Of a stretch of DNA of 64,000 bases, positions 33,299-41,644 are shown in pieces. Each line of letters begins with the position of its first letter. Position 1 is the stretch's first letter. The notes under the pieces were generated by a model. That model did not search any database. It was not told where the DNA came from and saw only the letters and a program-made list of their open reading frames with translations. The position numbers were made by a program, and so were the translations under genes. This DNA is from Bacteroidales bacterium (GTDB taxonomy: Bacteria > Bacteroidota > Bacteroidia > Bacteroidales > WCHB1-69): contig JAIKWD010000013.1 of NCBI GenBank assembly GCA_024685175.1, positions 62,001 through 126,000 of the forward strand. Direction: 5' to 3'.

Positions 33299-34282
33299 TT
33301 ATTTATTTGTTTGTTTCGTATTTGACGGTTGGCCTACCTTGCTGATACCTTCGCGCATTTGGGTGTCGGCCTTGATGTTTTCCAACTTATAGTAGTCCAT
33401 CACGCCGAGGTTGCCGTTACGGAAGGCGTCGGCGAGTGCCAACGGCACTTCGGCTTCGGCGAGGATAACCTTAGCGCGGGCTTCTTGGGCCTTGGCTTTC
33501 ATCTCTTGTTCTTGGGCCACAGCCATAGCGCGGCGTTCCTCGGCCTTGGCTTGGGCGATGTTCTTGTCGGCGTTGGCTTGGTCCATCTGCAACATAGCAC
33601 CGATGTTCTTACCCACATCCACATCCGCGATGTCGATGGAGAGGATTTCGAAGGCGGTACCGGAGTCAAGGCCTTTGGAGAGCACCAACTTGGAGATGGA
33701 GTCGGGATTCTCGAGCACCATCTTATGGGTCTCGGCGGAGCCGATGGCGGAAACGATGCCTTCGCCCACACGAGCGATGATGGTCTCTTCGCCTGCGCCA
33801 CCCACGAGTTGGCGGATATTGGTACGAACCGTCACTCGAGCCTTGGCGATAAGTTGGATACCGTCCTTGGCCACAGCCGCAACCGGAGGAGTATTGATGA
33901 CCTTCGGGTTGACGGAGGTCTGGATGGCCTCCAGCACGTTACGTCCTGCCAAGTCAATGGCGGTAGCAGCCTTGAAATCCAAGGGGATATTGGCCTTCTC
34001 GGCGGAAATCAAGGAGCTGACCACGGGTTTCACATGACCGCCTGCCAGGAAGTGGGCTTCCAGCTGGTCACGGTTGAGCTTGATGCCAGCCTTGGTGGCT
34101 GTAATCATCGAGTTGACGATCATATCTGGCGGAACACGGCGCCAGCGCATAAGGATTAGTTGAATAAGGGATATGTGGACGCCATTCAGTATGGCAATGA
34201 ACCACAGGCGCAAAGGCACCATCCAGAAGAAGAGGATGAGCAGCGCAAGTACGCCTATCACAATTAAGATGGTCTGTGTCAT
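33299..34282 (-). CDS. floA: Flotillin-like protein FloA (UPF0365)
   Basis: A 327-residue SPFH-like scaffold protein of membrane microdomains. An N-terminal membrane hairpin (about 4-45, [10 protein letters not shown] and following) is followed by the conserved region with [11 protein letters not shown] and [21 protein letters not shown], and the Ala/Gln/Glu-rich coiled coil with [10 protein letters not shown]. It follows nfeD by 4 bases, the usual pairing, and likely organises lipid and protein clusters in the inner membrane. Confidence 0.93.
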   Translation of the reverse strand: MTQTILIVIGVLALLILFFWMVPLRLWFIAILNGVHISLIQLILMRWRRVPPDMIVNSMITATKAGIKLNRDQLEAHFLAGGHVKPVVSSLISAEKANIPLDFKAATAIDLAGRNVLEAIQTSVNPKVINTPPVAAVAKDGIQLIAKARVTVRTNIRQLVGGAGEETIIARVGEGIVSAIGSAETHKMVLENPDSISKLVLSKGLDSGTAFEILSIDIADVDVGKNIGAMLQMDQANADKNIAQAKAEERRAMAVAQEQEMKAKAQEARAKVILAEAEVPLALADAFRNGNLGVMDYYKLENIKADTQMREGISKVGQPSNTKQTNK

Positions 34283-34286
34283 AATA

Positions 34287-34751
34287 TTAAAATTTAGGTT
34301 TTACATATACTTTTCCGCCGTCAATGCGGGTGATCTCTATTTCAGTATCTACTTCAATAAAGTCTTGTTGCGAGGAAACCTCAACGATCTCACCGTCAAA
34401 GTCGCCAGTGCCCATGGGAGCCAAGCGCGAGATGGCACGGCCCGTCATGCCTACATGGACTTTTGTCTCGTCAAACTCGTTCATCTTGCCGTCAATTTCC
34501 GTGTTGAGTTGAAGCTTGCGCCAAGTCTTGGTGCGCATCATCAAGAAGAAACCGCCAATGGTCAAGACAGCTGTTACAAGTAAAGTCACGAAGCCTGCCA
34601 CTGGGCCGTATTGTATGAATGCGGCAATGATGCCGGCTATCATGCCCAACACACCAAGAATGGCCACCACCCCACCGGGGATTACCAGAAAGTCCAATAT
34701 CATCAGCAAAATGCCGACAACGATGATGAATATGATTGAAAACCAGCCCAT
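34287..34751 (-). CDS. NfeD-like membrane protein
   Basis: A 154-residue short NfeD (NfeD1b type). Two or three hydrophobic segments lie at 2-20, 30-50 and 54-74; the C-terminal OB-fold part (about 95-154) has [20 protein letters not shown]. The serine protease (ClpP-like) domain of long NfeD proteins is absent. It partners FloA in the operon. A strong seven-base repeat lies immediately upstream. Confidence 0.88.
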   Translation of the reverse strand: MGWFSIIFIIVVGILLMILDFLVIPGGVVAILGVLGMIAGIIAAFIQYGPVAGFVTLLVTAVLTIGGFFLMMRTKTWRKLQLNTEIDGKMNEFDETKVHVGMTGRAISRLAPMGTGDFDGEIVEVSSQQDFIEVDTEIEITRIDGGKVYVKPKF

Positions 34752-34790
34752 AGGAATTAGGAATTAGGAATGAGGAATGAGGAACGAAGG
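34752..34790. repeat. Seven-base tandem tract GGAATTA/GGAATGA
   Basis: Clear period of seven: ggaatta, ggaatta, ggaatga, ggaatga, ggaacga. It is the cleanest example of a family seen at 1363, 16600, 30371, 31870 and 63283. Confidence 0.65.
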
Positions 34791-34844
34791 ATTTGGGGAA
34801 GGGTTTGAATCATCTATACCCTAGATCTATCGTCCCATACTCTA

Positions 34845-36131
34845 TCACTCTACGTTTATGATATAATAGTTTTTCTTTCCTTTTTGAACGAGTATGTATT
34901 TATTATTCAGCAGATTATCTTTTGTTACGGTAAAATCCTCCTTGATTTTCTCCTTATTGATGGAGACGCCGTTGTCCTTAAGCATACGGCGGGCCTCGCC
35001 TTTGGAGGCGAAGACCTGGGTATGGTCGGCCAGGAAGTCGACCACGCTGCAACCGTTTTCGAGGACGGAGGCGGGCACGTTGAATTGCGGCACGCCGTCA
35101 AACACGGCAAGGAACATCTTCTCGGAGAGGGCGGACAGACTTTCGGCGGTGCCTTTGCCGAAGAGGATCTCGGACGCATTGACCGCCGCGTCGTAATCCT
35201 CTTGCGAGTGCACGCGAATGGTGAGATCCTTGGCCAGGGCCTTTTGGAGCACGCGCAGATGCGGAGCGACATCATGCTCGGCTTCCATCGCCTCAATCTC
35301 CTCCTTCGTGAAATGTGTGAAGATGCGGATGTAGCGCTTGCTGTCCTCGTCGGAGCAGTTGAGCCAGAACTGGTAGAAAGCATACGGGGAGGTTCTCTCG
35401 GGATCCAGCCAGATGTTGCCCTTCTCTGTCTTGCCAAACTTGCCACCGTCGGCCTTGGTGATGAGCGGGCAGGTCAAGGCGTATGCTTCGCCGTTGGCCT
35501 TGCGGCGGATGAGTTCCGTGCCCGTGGTGATGTTGCCCCATTGGTCGGAGCCACCCATCTGCAACTTGCAGTCGTAGTTCTGGTTGATATAGTAGAAGTC
35601 ATAGCCCTGCACCAGCTGGTAGGAGAACTCGGTGAAGGACATACCGCCGAACTCGCCGTTAAGGCGTTTCTTGACGGAATCCTTGGCCATCATATAGTTC
35701 ACCGTGATGTGCTTGCCGACATCGCGGATGAACTCAAGGAAGGAGAACTTGCTCATCCAGTCGTAGTTGTTGACCAGGATGGCGCCGTTAGGTTCGTCCG
35801 TATCGAATTTGAGGAACTTGCTCAGTTGTCTCTTGATGCAGGCCTGGTTATGGCGAAGGGTTTCTTCGTCCAGCAGGTTGCGTTCTTGCGACTTGCCAGA
35901 GGGATCGCCGATCATACCCGTGGCACCGCCCAGCAAGGCGATGGGGCGATGGCCGCATCTCTGGAAGTGAGACAGCATCATAATGCCCACCAAGTGGCCT
36001 ATATGGAGGGAGTCGGCAGTGGGGTCAATGCCCAAGTAAGCACTACAGACACCTTTTTGCAACATCTCTTCGGTACCGGGCATTATGTCGTGCAACATAC
36101 CCCGCCATTTCAATTCTTCTACAAAATTCAT
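34845..36131 (-). CDS. tyrS: Tyrosyl-tRNA synthetase
   Basis: A 428-residue class I synthetase that charges tRNA-Tyr. The H-I-G-H motif (in S-L-H-I-G-H-L) lies near residue 40, the K-F-G-K-T version of K-M-S-K-S near residue 230, and the Y-Q-L-V-Q-G-Y-D-F tyrosine pocket region is present. The C-terminal S4-like RNA-binding domain covers about residues 350-428. Length fits TyrRS. No T-box was seen in the 34 bases upstream, and that gene order would not expect it. Confidence 0.95.
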   Translation of the reverse strand: MNFVEELKWRGMLHDIMPGTEEMLQKGVCSAYLGIDPTADSLHIGHLVGIMMLSHFQRCGHRPIALLGGATGMIGDPSGKSQERNLLDEETLRHNQACIKRQLSKFLKFDTDEPNGAILVNNYDWMSKFSFLEFIRDVGKHITVNYMMAKDSVKKRLNGEFGGMSFTEFSYQLVQGYDFYYINQNYDCKLQMGGSDQWGNITTGTELIRRKANGEAYALTCPLITKADGGKFGKTEKGNIWLDPERTSPYAFYQFWLNCSDEDSKRYIRIFTHFTKEEIEAMEAEHDVAPHLRVLQKALAKDLTIRVHSQEDYDAAVNASEILFGKGTAESLSALSEKMFLAVFDGVPQFNVPASVLENGCSVVDFLADHTQVFASKGEARRMLKDNGVSINKEKIKEDFTVTKDNLLNNKYILVQKGKKNYYIINVE

Positions 36132-36165
36132 CGATTTAATTAGTTGATTATAAATTTGTTGATTA

Positions 36166-36561
36166 TTAGTTCTCGGTCATGTCCACCAGCCATTTCCCTT
36201 CTATCTTTTTCACTCTATATGGAGCAGATTGACTTTCTCCATTGCATGTAAATTTGCAGGTACAGAGTGCCAAGGAATCATTATCGTATTCGCAGGCCAC
36301 ATCTTGAATCTCTATTTTATTTTTTTGAAGCGTCGCCAAGCGTTCAGGACGTTCGCGCATCATCTTCTGAATATTCTGAATCAAGCGTGCATTACGAGGC
36401 ACCGTATACTTGTACATATTGTCAAAGTCGGCAGTCATAAATGCCGTGACAAACTCGCTAGTCACCTTTTCGGGAGTGCTATAGACATCGGTCTTGGTTT
36501 TACAAGAGCCGAATACAACCATCGCAAACGCTGCAAATGCTAGTAGAATATATTTTCTCAT
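36166..36561 (-). CDS. DUF4878-like small lipoprotein
   Basis: A 131-residue lipoprotein (F-G-S-C). The pattern [20 protein letters not shown] and a C-terminal G-K-W-L-V-D-M fit the NTF2-like DUF4878 lipoprotein type. Start ATG 36561 is chosen because the longer form has no signal; a TATTTTTG element lies at 36584-36591. Function unknown. Confidence 0.6.
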   Translation of the reverse strand: MRKYILLAFAAFAMVVFGSCKTKTDVYSTPEKVTSEFVTAFMTADFDNMYKYTVPRNARLIQNIQKMMRERPERLATLQKNKIEIQDVACEYDNDSLALCTCKFTCNGESQSAPYRVKKIEGKWLVDMTEN

Positions 36562-36583
36562 AATACGAAATAAATTTAGCTTG

Positions 36584-36591
36584 CAAAAATA
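36584..36591 (-). promoter_or_regulatory. -7 element TATTTTTG for the small lipoprotein
   Basis: TAnnTTTG on the minus strand, 22 bases before ATG 36561; supports the shorter start. Confidence 0.55.
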
Positions 36592-36638
36592 CAAAAATCA
36601 TCTGTTCTTCTCAACCTTTTTCGTCATAAAAAATAACG

Positions 36639-36646
36639 TACTTTTG
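36639..36646 (+). promoter_or_regulatory. -7 element TACTTTTG for the ProX-like gene
   Basis: TAnnTTTG, 55 bases before ATG 36702. Confidence 0.5.
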
Positions 36647-36701
36647 CGCTTTCAGCAGACTTTTCACTAAGAGACAACAACCTATTCAAACTCAATATAA
36701 T

Positions 36702-37241
36702 ATGGAATTCTTCGTCAGCGAGATTAAACACGACAATCCTTCACAATATGCCAATGAGACTCAGCATCGCATTTACGAGACGCTGCATCTGTTAAGCCTT
36801 GACTTTGGGCGTGTGGACACTGACGATGGTTCCACTATGGAAAGCTGTGAATACATCTCCAACGGGTTGGGCTGTCCCGTGGTCAAGACTATCTTCGTAT
36901 GCAATCGCCAACAGACGAAGTTTTATCTATATGTGACATCTGCTGAAAAGCCATTCATAACCAAAGAGTTTTGCGGAGCGTTAGGCATTCCGAGAGTATC
37001 ATTCGCACCTTCCGAGATGTTATTTCAAAAATTGGGTACAAAAATAGGTGCCACTACCCTGCTCAGCCTCATCAACGATCCTGAACACGAGATCACTTTC
37101 GTCATGGACAGGGAAATCACAGAACGCGAGTGGTTAGGTTGCACAGATGGCACCAACACTTGTTTTCTGAAAATAAAAATGAAGGACATTCTGGGCACTT
37201 TCCTACCTCACACCGGACACCAGACTGTCATCATAGACTAA
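36702..37241 (+). CDS. ProX/YbaK-type Prolyl-tRNA editing domain protein
   Basis: A 179-residue protein. H-R-I-Y-E-T-L-H opens the domain, and the region K-T-I-F-V-C-N-R (with the catalytic-type Lys), L-G-T-K-I-G-A-T-T-L-L-S-L and V-M-D-R-E are typical of the free-standing prolyl-tRNA editing protein (ProX, also called PrdX) that hydrolyses Ala- or Cys-tRNA-Pro. It is not fused to ProS here. Its stop is 2 bases from the stop of the convergent SDR gene. Confidence 0.8.
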   Translation: MEFFVSEIKHDNPSQYANETQHRIYETLHLLSLDFGRVDTDDGSTMESCEYISNGLGCPVVKTIFVCNRQQTKFYLYVTSAEKPFITKEFCGALGIPRVSFAPSEMLFQKLGTKIGATTLLSLINDPEHEITFVMDREITEREWLGCTDGTNTCFLKIKMKDILGTFLPHTGHQTVIID

Positions 37242-37243
37242 GT

Positions 37244-37882
37244 TTATCTTCTCATTTTTCTAATATCCTTTACAGAGATGAAATTACTGGCATAGCCTTT
37301 CTGGCTGACTATCACCATGGCATTCTCCACATCTTGGATAGTGTTGCCTTGACCCAACAATTTAAATATAGGGTATAGATAGGCAAAAGATTTTTGCACG
37401 CCTGTGATGAATTTCTGATCCTTATAAGGTTTCATAAATGCGGGTCTAAAACCGAAAGCTTCTTTGAAAGGCATTGCTATCAGCTCTTTTTCCGTGGCAC
37501 TCTTAACCTTAGCCCACGCTTGTGGGTTTTTATCAGAAGTGCCTGCGCCGCTCAGATAGATAAATGTCATCGACTCTTTCGGCGCAACCGCCTCTGCAAA
37601 GTGTATAGGGATGTCATGGCTGATGATCTTGTACTGGTCGGCAGGGCAGCCCACGCTGCTAATGCCGGCGCAGAAAAACACGGCATCGTAGCCATGTAGT
37701 TTGGGGTCATCGGCGGGTATCTGCATGAAATCCGGCACTAAATACTCTTCCAACTTTGGATGTGAACGTCCGCAACTTCTTCTGCTGACGCTCAACACTT
37801 TTTCAATACGATCATCTTCAAGACAGGTCAGGAGAATTCCTTCTCCCACGTAGCCCGTCGTGCCTGTAATTATCACTTTCAT
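37244..37882 (-). CDS. NAD(P)-binding atypical short-chain dehydrogenase-like protein
   Basis: A 212-residue Rossmann-fold protein. T-G-T-T-G-Y-V-G-E-G is the nucleotide-binding loop and V-S-R-R the second strand end. The usual Y-x-x-x-K is replaced, as in atypical extended SDR/NmrA-like proteins (Y-L-S-G-A-G at the Ser position). The start was placed at the second ATG (M-K-V-I-I-T-G) because the first (37894) is only 8 bases from the expected transcription start. The substrate is unknown. Confidence 0.7.
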   Translation of the reverse strand: MKVIITGTTGYVGEGILLTCLEDDRIEKVLSVSRRSCGRSHPKLEEYLVPDFMQIPADDPKLHGYDAVFFCAGISSVGCPADQYKIISHDIPIHFAEAVAPKESMTFIYLSGAGTSDKNPQAWAKVKSATEKELIAMPFKEAFGFRPAFMKPYKDQKFITGVQKSFAYLYPIFKLLGQGNTIQDVENAMVIVSQKGYASNFISVKDIRKMRR

Positions 37883-37908
37883 AACGATTCTCATTTAATA
37901 ATAGACAG

Positions 37909-37916
37909 CAAAGATA
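37909..37916 (-). promoter_or_regulatory. -7 element TATCTTTG for the SDR-like gene
   Basis: TAnnTTTG on the minus strand, 26 bases before ATG 37882. Confidence 0.55.
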
Positions 37917-37936
37917 TAAAAAACACCTGAAAATCC

Positions 37937-37944
37937 TATTTTTG
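37937..37944 (+). promoter_or_regulatory. -7 element TATTTTTG for the helicase
   Basis: TAnnTTTG, 21 bases before ATG 37966; divergent from the SDR promoter. It excludes a TTG start at 37942. Confidence 0.6.
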
Positions 37945-37965
37945 CAGCCGCAAAGCGCTCTGCTG

Positions 37966-39855
37966 ATGAAATCCATTGAATCATTAAACAAACAACTGCA
38001 GCTTATCGAGTTGGAGAAGGTCTATGACCAGCGGTCCTTGGAAGAAGCCTTCCAAGCCGCTTTGCAGCACAGTCATCTCAACAGCAGTTGTTGGTTTCCC
38101 ATCAAATTGGGCGGCGCATTCTACAACGCTTTGAATCAATATGTTCTAGAGATTGAATACGCCGCCGATTTTGCGTCTGGTCCGGATTGCGAGTTCGAGC
38201 CGGGCAAGAGTGTGACCTTTTTCCAACGCAGCAAAAACGGCAGCCAGGCCATCAGCAACGTGCCGGGCACAGCGATGGTGCAACGCATTGAGGGTCGGAA
38301 GATGCAGATCGCGTTGGATAATCCGGATATGCAACTCCAGCTCCTGCGATTGTTCGACAGCGGTGACTTGGGGGTGCGTATTGCCTTTGACGACACCACC
38401 TATCAGGTAATGGAAGAGGCGTTGCACAGGGCCAAGGCGTTAGAGAGCGACAAGATGGTCCATCTGCGCGAGGTCCTCATCGGGTCGACGGAGCCGCAGT
38501 TCCGCACGTTGCCCGCCGTGGTTTTTGGCAACCTCAACAAGAGCCAGAACGAGGCGGTGCAACGCATATTGGAGGCGCGTGAAGTGGCCGTGGTGCACGG
38601 GCCGCCGGGCACGGGCAAGACCACCACCTTGGTGGAGGCCATCATCGAGACCACGCGCCGTGAGCCGCAGGTGCTCGTCTGCGCGCCCAGCAATGCGGCC
38701 ATCGACTGGATCAGCGAGAAGCTCCTCGAGCGCGGCGTAGCCGTGGTGCGCATCGGCAACCCGTTGCGCATCAGCAATCGGCTGATGGAGCACACCTACG
38801 AGCGGCAGTACGCCGCTCATCCCGACTATCCCGAGTTGTGGGGGTTGCGCAAACTCATCCGGGACACCTTTGCCAGCGAGACGCCGTCGCGCCAGCGGGC
38901 CAACCGCTTGCGCCGGATGCAACAGCGCCGCGAGGAGTTGGAGGTCAAGATCCACGAAGAGGTGATGCAGTCCGCCGAGGTGATCACCTGCACGCTCATC
39001 GGCAGTGCACACAAGTTACTCGGTTCGAGGCACTTCGGCACGTTGTTCATCGACGAGGCCACGCAAGCCCTGGAAGCCGCTTGTTGGGCCGCCATCTTGC
39101 GCGCCGACCGGGTGATCTTCGCCGGCGACCACCAGCAGTTGCCACCCACCATCCTCAGCCCCGAAGCCGAACGCGGCGGGCTGGCCGACACGTTGATGCA
39201 GAAGGTAGTGCAGAGCAAGCCCGCCTGCGTCTCATTGTTAGACACCCAATACCGGATGAACCGGCAGATAATGCGATTCTCGTCCGAGTGGTTCTACGCC
39301 GGACGGCTGAAGGCTGCCCCGGAGGTGGCCAACCGCACGCTTGCCCCGTGGGACGCACCGCTGGTCTGGGTGGACACGGCCGACAGCCATTTCGCCGAGA
39401 AACTCAACGCTTCGCAGAGCCGCTCCAACCGCGAGGAAGCCAAGCTCCTGGTCGGCATCCTCAAGGAGTACGTGCGCCAGACGGCCATCGACAGCCGTAT
39501 ATACGACGAGACCACCTACGGAGTCATCTCGCCCTACAAGGCACAAGTGAGTCTCCTACGACACCTTGTGGGCCGCAGCCGAACGCTCGCGCCCGTGCAC
39601 CGCAACATCACCGTCAACACCGTCGACGGGTTCCAGGGGCAAGAGAGGGACGTCATCCTCATCAGTATGGTACGCGACAACGAGCGGGGCGCCATCGGGT
39701 TCCTCAAGGACCTGCGCCGGATGAATGTCGCCATCACCCGTGCCCGGATGAAACTCATCATCGTGGGCAACAGCGCCACCTTGGCCAAGCATGACTTCTA
39801 CGCCCGGCTGTTCGACTATGTGCAAGAAAACGGAATTGTACGGAGCGCCCTATAA
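37966..39855 (+). CDS. Superfamily 1 DNA/RNA helicase, IGHMBP2/Upf1-like
   Basis: A 629-residue ATP-dependent helicase. Motifs in order: Q motif region with N-K-S-Q-N-E-A-V (about 191-198), Walker A G-P-P-G-T-G-K-T (212-219), Walker B as I-D-E-A-T-Q (DEAT type), motif III G-D-H-Q-Q-L-P-P, motif IV L-D-T-Q-Y-R-M, motif V T-V-D-G-F-Q-G-Q-E and motif VI V-A-I-T-R-A-R. This is the Upf1/IGHMBP2 branch. The N-terminal 180 residues form a beta-rich domain of its own. It ends in a 6-base convergent overlap with the acetyltransferase gene. Confidence 0.9.
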   Translation: MKSIESLNKQLQLIELEKVYDQRSLEEAFQAALQHSHLNSSCWFPIKLGGAFYNALNQYVLEIEYAADFASGPDCEFEPGKSVTFFQRSKNGSQAISNVPGTAMVQRIEGRKMQIALDNPDMQLQLLRLFDSGDLGVRIAFDDTTYQVMEEALHRAKALESDKMVHLREVLIGSTEPQFRTLPAVVFGNLNKSQNEAVQRILEAREVAVVHGPPGTGKTTTLVEAIIETTRREPQVLVCAPSNAAIDWISEKLLERGVAVVRIGNPLRISNRLMEHTYERQYAAHPDYPELWGLRKLIRDTFASETPSRQRANRLRRMQQRREELEVKIHEEVMQSAEVITCTLIGSAHKLLGSRHFGTLFIDEATQALEAACWAAILRADRVIFAGDHQQLPPTILSPEAERGGLADTLMQKVVQSKPACVSLLDTQYRMNRQIMRFSSEWFYAGRLKAAPEVANRTLAPWDAPLVWVDTADSHFAEKLNASQSRSNREEAKLLVGILKEYVRQTAIDSRIYDETTYGVISPYKAQVSLLRHLVGRSRTLAPVHRNITVNTVDGFQGQERDVILISMVRDNERGAIGFLKDLRRMNVAITRARMKLIIVGNSATLAKHDFYARLFDYVQENGIVRSAL

Positions 39856-41259
39856 CGAACTTTTCAACTCAATCTTAAGTCCAGACAACGATTCGGGCAG
39901 TTGGAGACCCTCTGCCAACGGCGCCAGCATCGCCCTGTCGGCCGACTCGTCGCCGGTGCCAAGGTCAAGGTCGCCCGTGATGGTGACGGGGATGTCCACA
40001 TCCTGAAAGCCCAAGCAGGTGTAAAAGACCTTGAGGTCCGAGCCCTCGGGTATCAACATCGCCACAGTAAAGCCCCGCTGTTTGGCCGCGGACAGGGCAT
40101 CCTGGACCAACCTGCCTGCAAAGCCCCTGCTTCGATATTGCGGCAGCGTGGCAATGGCATAGAGATAGGCCGTAGGCCCAAGTTCCGACATACAAGGCAC
40201 CATAAAGGCCATCGAGACCACGTGGCCGTCCTCTTTGTGGACATACGAGCAGTCCGGGAAATAGTATCGCGCCATGAAACTATTGACGAAAGTATCTTCG
40301 TCGCCGAAGCACTCCTTCCAGACCTTCTTCACGTCGCGCATATCGTCATTCATCTGCAAGGCGACGTATTTCGGGGAAAGGCACACGGGCATATACGAGA
40401 GCTTAGACTTTCGTAAACCGGGCAATCCCATATCCTCTTCGCGGTTGATATGGGTGTATTGTTCCGGAAGATGCCGGGCGAAAAGGTAGTTGATCATCGG
40501 ATAGGCCCCATCGTAGGAGACATCCGCCTTCTCGATATGGGTGCAGAACAGAGACGGTCCCAGGGGCGAGCCGTAGGTAAAAGCCACAATGTCGCCCTCT
40601 ACCCGCAACACGCCACCCGTCAGGTTCAGGGCCTCGTAGTTGTCGAGAGCCAAGCGGATGGCCTGCTGTTCGGCAGTCAGCCCGTCGGTTTGGGAATTGT
40701 GCTGGTCACGCCACACATTCTCCAAGCGGAGGCATTCGGCAAAGTCCTTGCGTTGGAGGGGTTCGTAGGTATATTGGTACAGTCGCGTGAACTTGTTGAC
40801 GTGGTTGCGCTTGGGGGCGAACTTGCGCCCGCGAAGCGTGGCCAGTTCTTCGCGATCGTAGACATAGTCTTGGAAATCGCGGTTGCTGTCAAGCACAAAG
40901 CAGTCGGGGCACTCTTGGAGCAATCGGCGGCGTTCATTCTCTTCAAGACTAACCAGCAGCAAGGGTTGTCTTTGCCGCTCAGCTTCGCGAGACAAGATGG
41001 GGACGATCTCAACATAGGATTGCGAGGCATCGCGGGGCATTACCATAAAACCGACACGCCGCTCGCCGTTGATCCGACAACGGATCACAAGCCAGCCTTT
41101 CACTTCAGCCCATTGGTATCCGAAGGCGTGTTGCCAGCAGAAGAGCGTGGCAAAGGCCCAGTCGCAAGTAGTACGGCCACTACGCAGATATTGCTGGATC
41201 AGCGACTTATCTGCAATGGTAATGGGGCGAAAAGTGATTTCTACAGGATCAGAGTTCAT
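39850..41259 (-). CDS. DUF2156 (MprF-like) and GNAT acetyltransferase fusion
   Basis: A 469-residue protein with two acyltransferase-fold parts. The N-terminal part (about 1-300) is like DUF2156, the aminoacyl-tRNA transferase domain of MprF/FemX: it has W-A-F-A-T-L-F-C-W, R-G-R-K-F-A-P-K-R-N-H-V-N-K-F and I-N-R-E-E-D-M-G. The C-terminal part (about 305-440) is a GNAT domain with L-Y-A-I-A-T-L-P-Q-Y-R-S-R-G-F-A-G-R-L (acetyl-CoA loop). The stops of this gene and the helicase overlap by 6 bases, so there is no room for a terminator between them. Possible role: modification of a lipid, peptide or cell-wall component. Confidence 0.78.
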   Translation of the reverse strand: MNSDPVEITFRPITIADKSLIQQYLRSGRTTCDWAFATLFCWQHAFGYQWAEVKGWLVIRCRINGERRVGFMVMPRDASQSYVEIVPILSREAERQRQPLLLVSLEENERRRLLQECPDCFVLDSNRDFQDYVYDREELATLRGRKFAPKRNHVNKFTRLYQYTYEPLQRKDFAECLRLENVWRDQHNSQTDGLTAEQQAIRLALDNYEALNLTGGVLRVEGDIVAFTYGSPLGPSLFCTHIEKADVSYDGAYPMINYLFARHLPEQYTHINREEDMGLPGLRKSKLSYMPVCLSPKYVALQMNDDMRDVKKVWKECFGDEDTFVNSFMARYYFPDCSYVHKEDGHVVSMAFMVPCMSELGPTAYLYAIATLPQYRSRGFAGRLVQDALSAAKQRGFTVAMLIPEGSDLKVFYTCLGFQDVDIPVTITGDLDLGTGDESADRAMLAPLAEGLQLPESLSGLKIELKSSL

Positions 41260-41644
41260 TTTTTCGAAAACAGGGGCGAAGATACCATTTTTAGGTGTAT
41301 GCTCAAACGAGCTCAGTCATCTCCTATTGATATTAATCGTAATTTTGCGCCATCAATGAAGTTCTGAATCGATTCGCTTTATGGCTATAAGGTGCTTTGT
41401 GACAACATTTTCACTATTAAGGAATTTGCCTAATGCGGCAGCATTTCTCACCCGACAAGGAGCAGGGCATCGCCTTGCCCCAATTAAAGGCGGGCTTTTA
41501 TATTCTACGGGTTCATTTTGTCGATGGAAGTGTCGCCGAGACAAGACTCATTAAAAACTGATCCAAGAAAAGACATCGACACATTTATTCCAATAAATAA
41601 GGCGTCTGCCAGAGCAGACGCCTTATCGTATTAACCGTAGATTT
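41260..41644. other. 385-base gap with a promoter-like element and short opposed frames, otherwise unassigned
   Basis: No convincing gene. A TAATTTTG element (41340-41347, plus strand) is followed by a 56-codon plus-strand frame from ATG 41381 (M-A-I-R-C-F-V-T-T-F ... K-T-H); the opposite strand is open for 63 codons over the same stretch (41353-41544). Neither has a recognisable domain. A small RNA or a decayed element are possible. The 3' part contains the terminator of the adhesin gene. Confidence 0.35.
41597..41626 (-). terminator. Terminator of the giant adhesin gene
   Basis: A perfect 13-base-pair stem (ataaggcgtctgc with gcagacgccttat) and a 4-base loop; on the minus strand it is followed by ttatttattgg. 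Confidence 0.8.

Noticed and set aside
34752-34790. CRISPR array
   Set aside because: The units are only seven bases long, without spacers, and no cas gene is near.
34884-36143. Long plus-strand open frame opposite tyrS
   Set aside because: Antisense shadow with no domain; tyrS motifs are on the minus strand.
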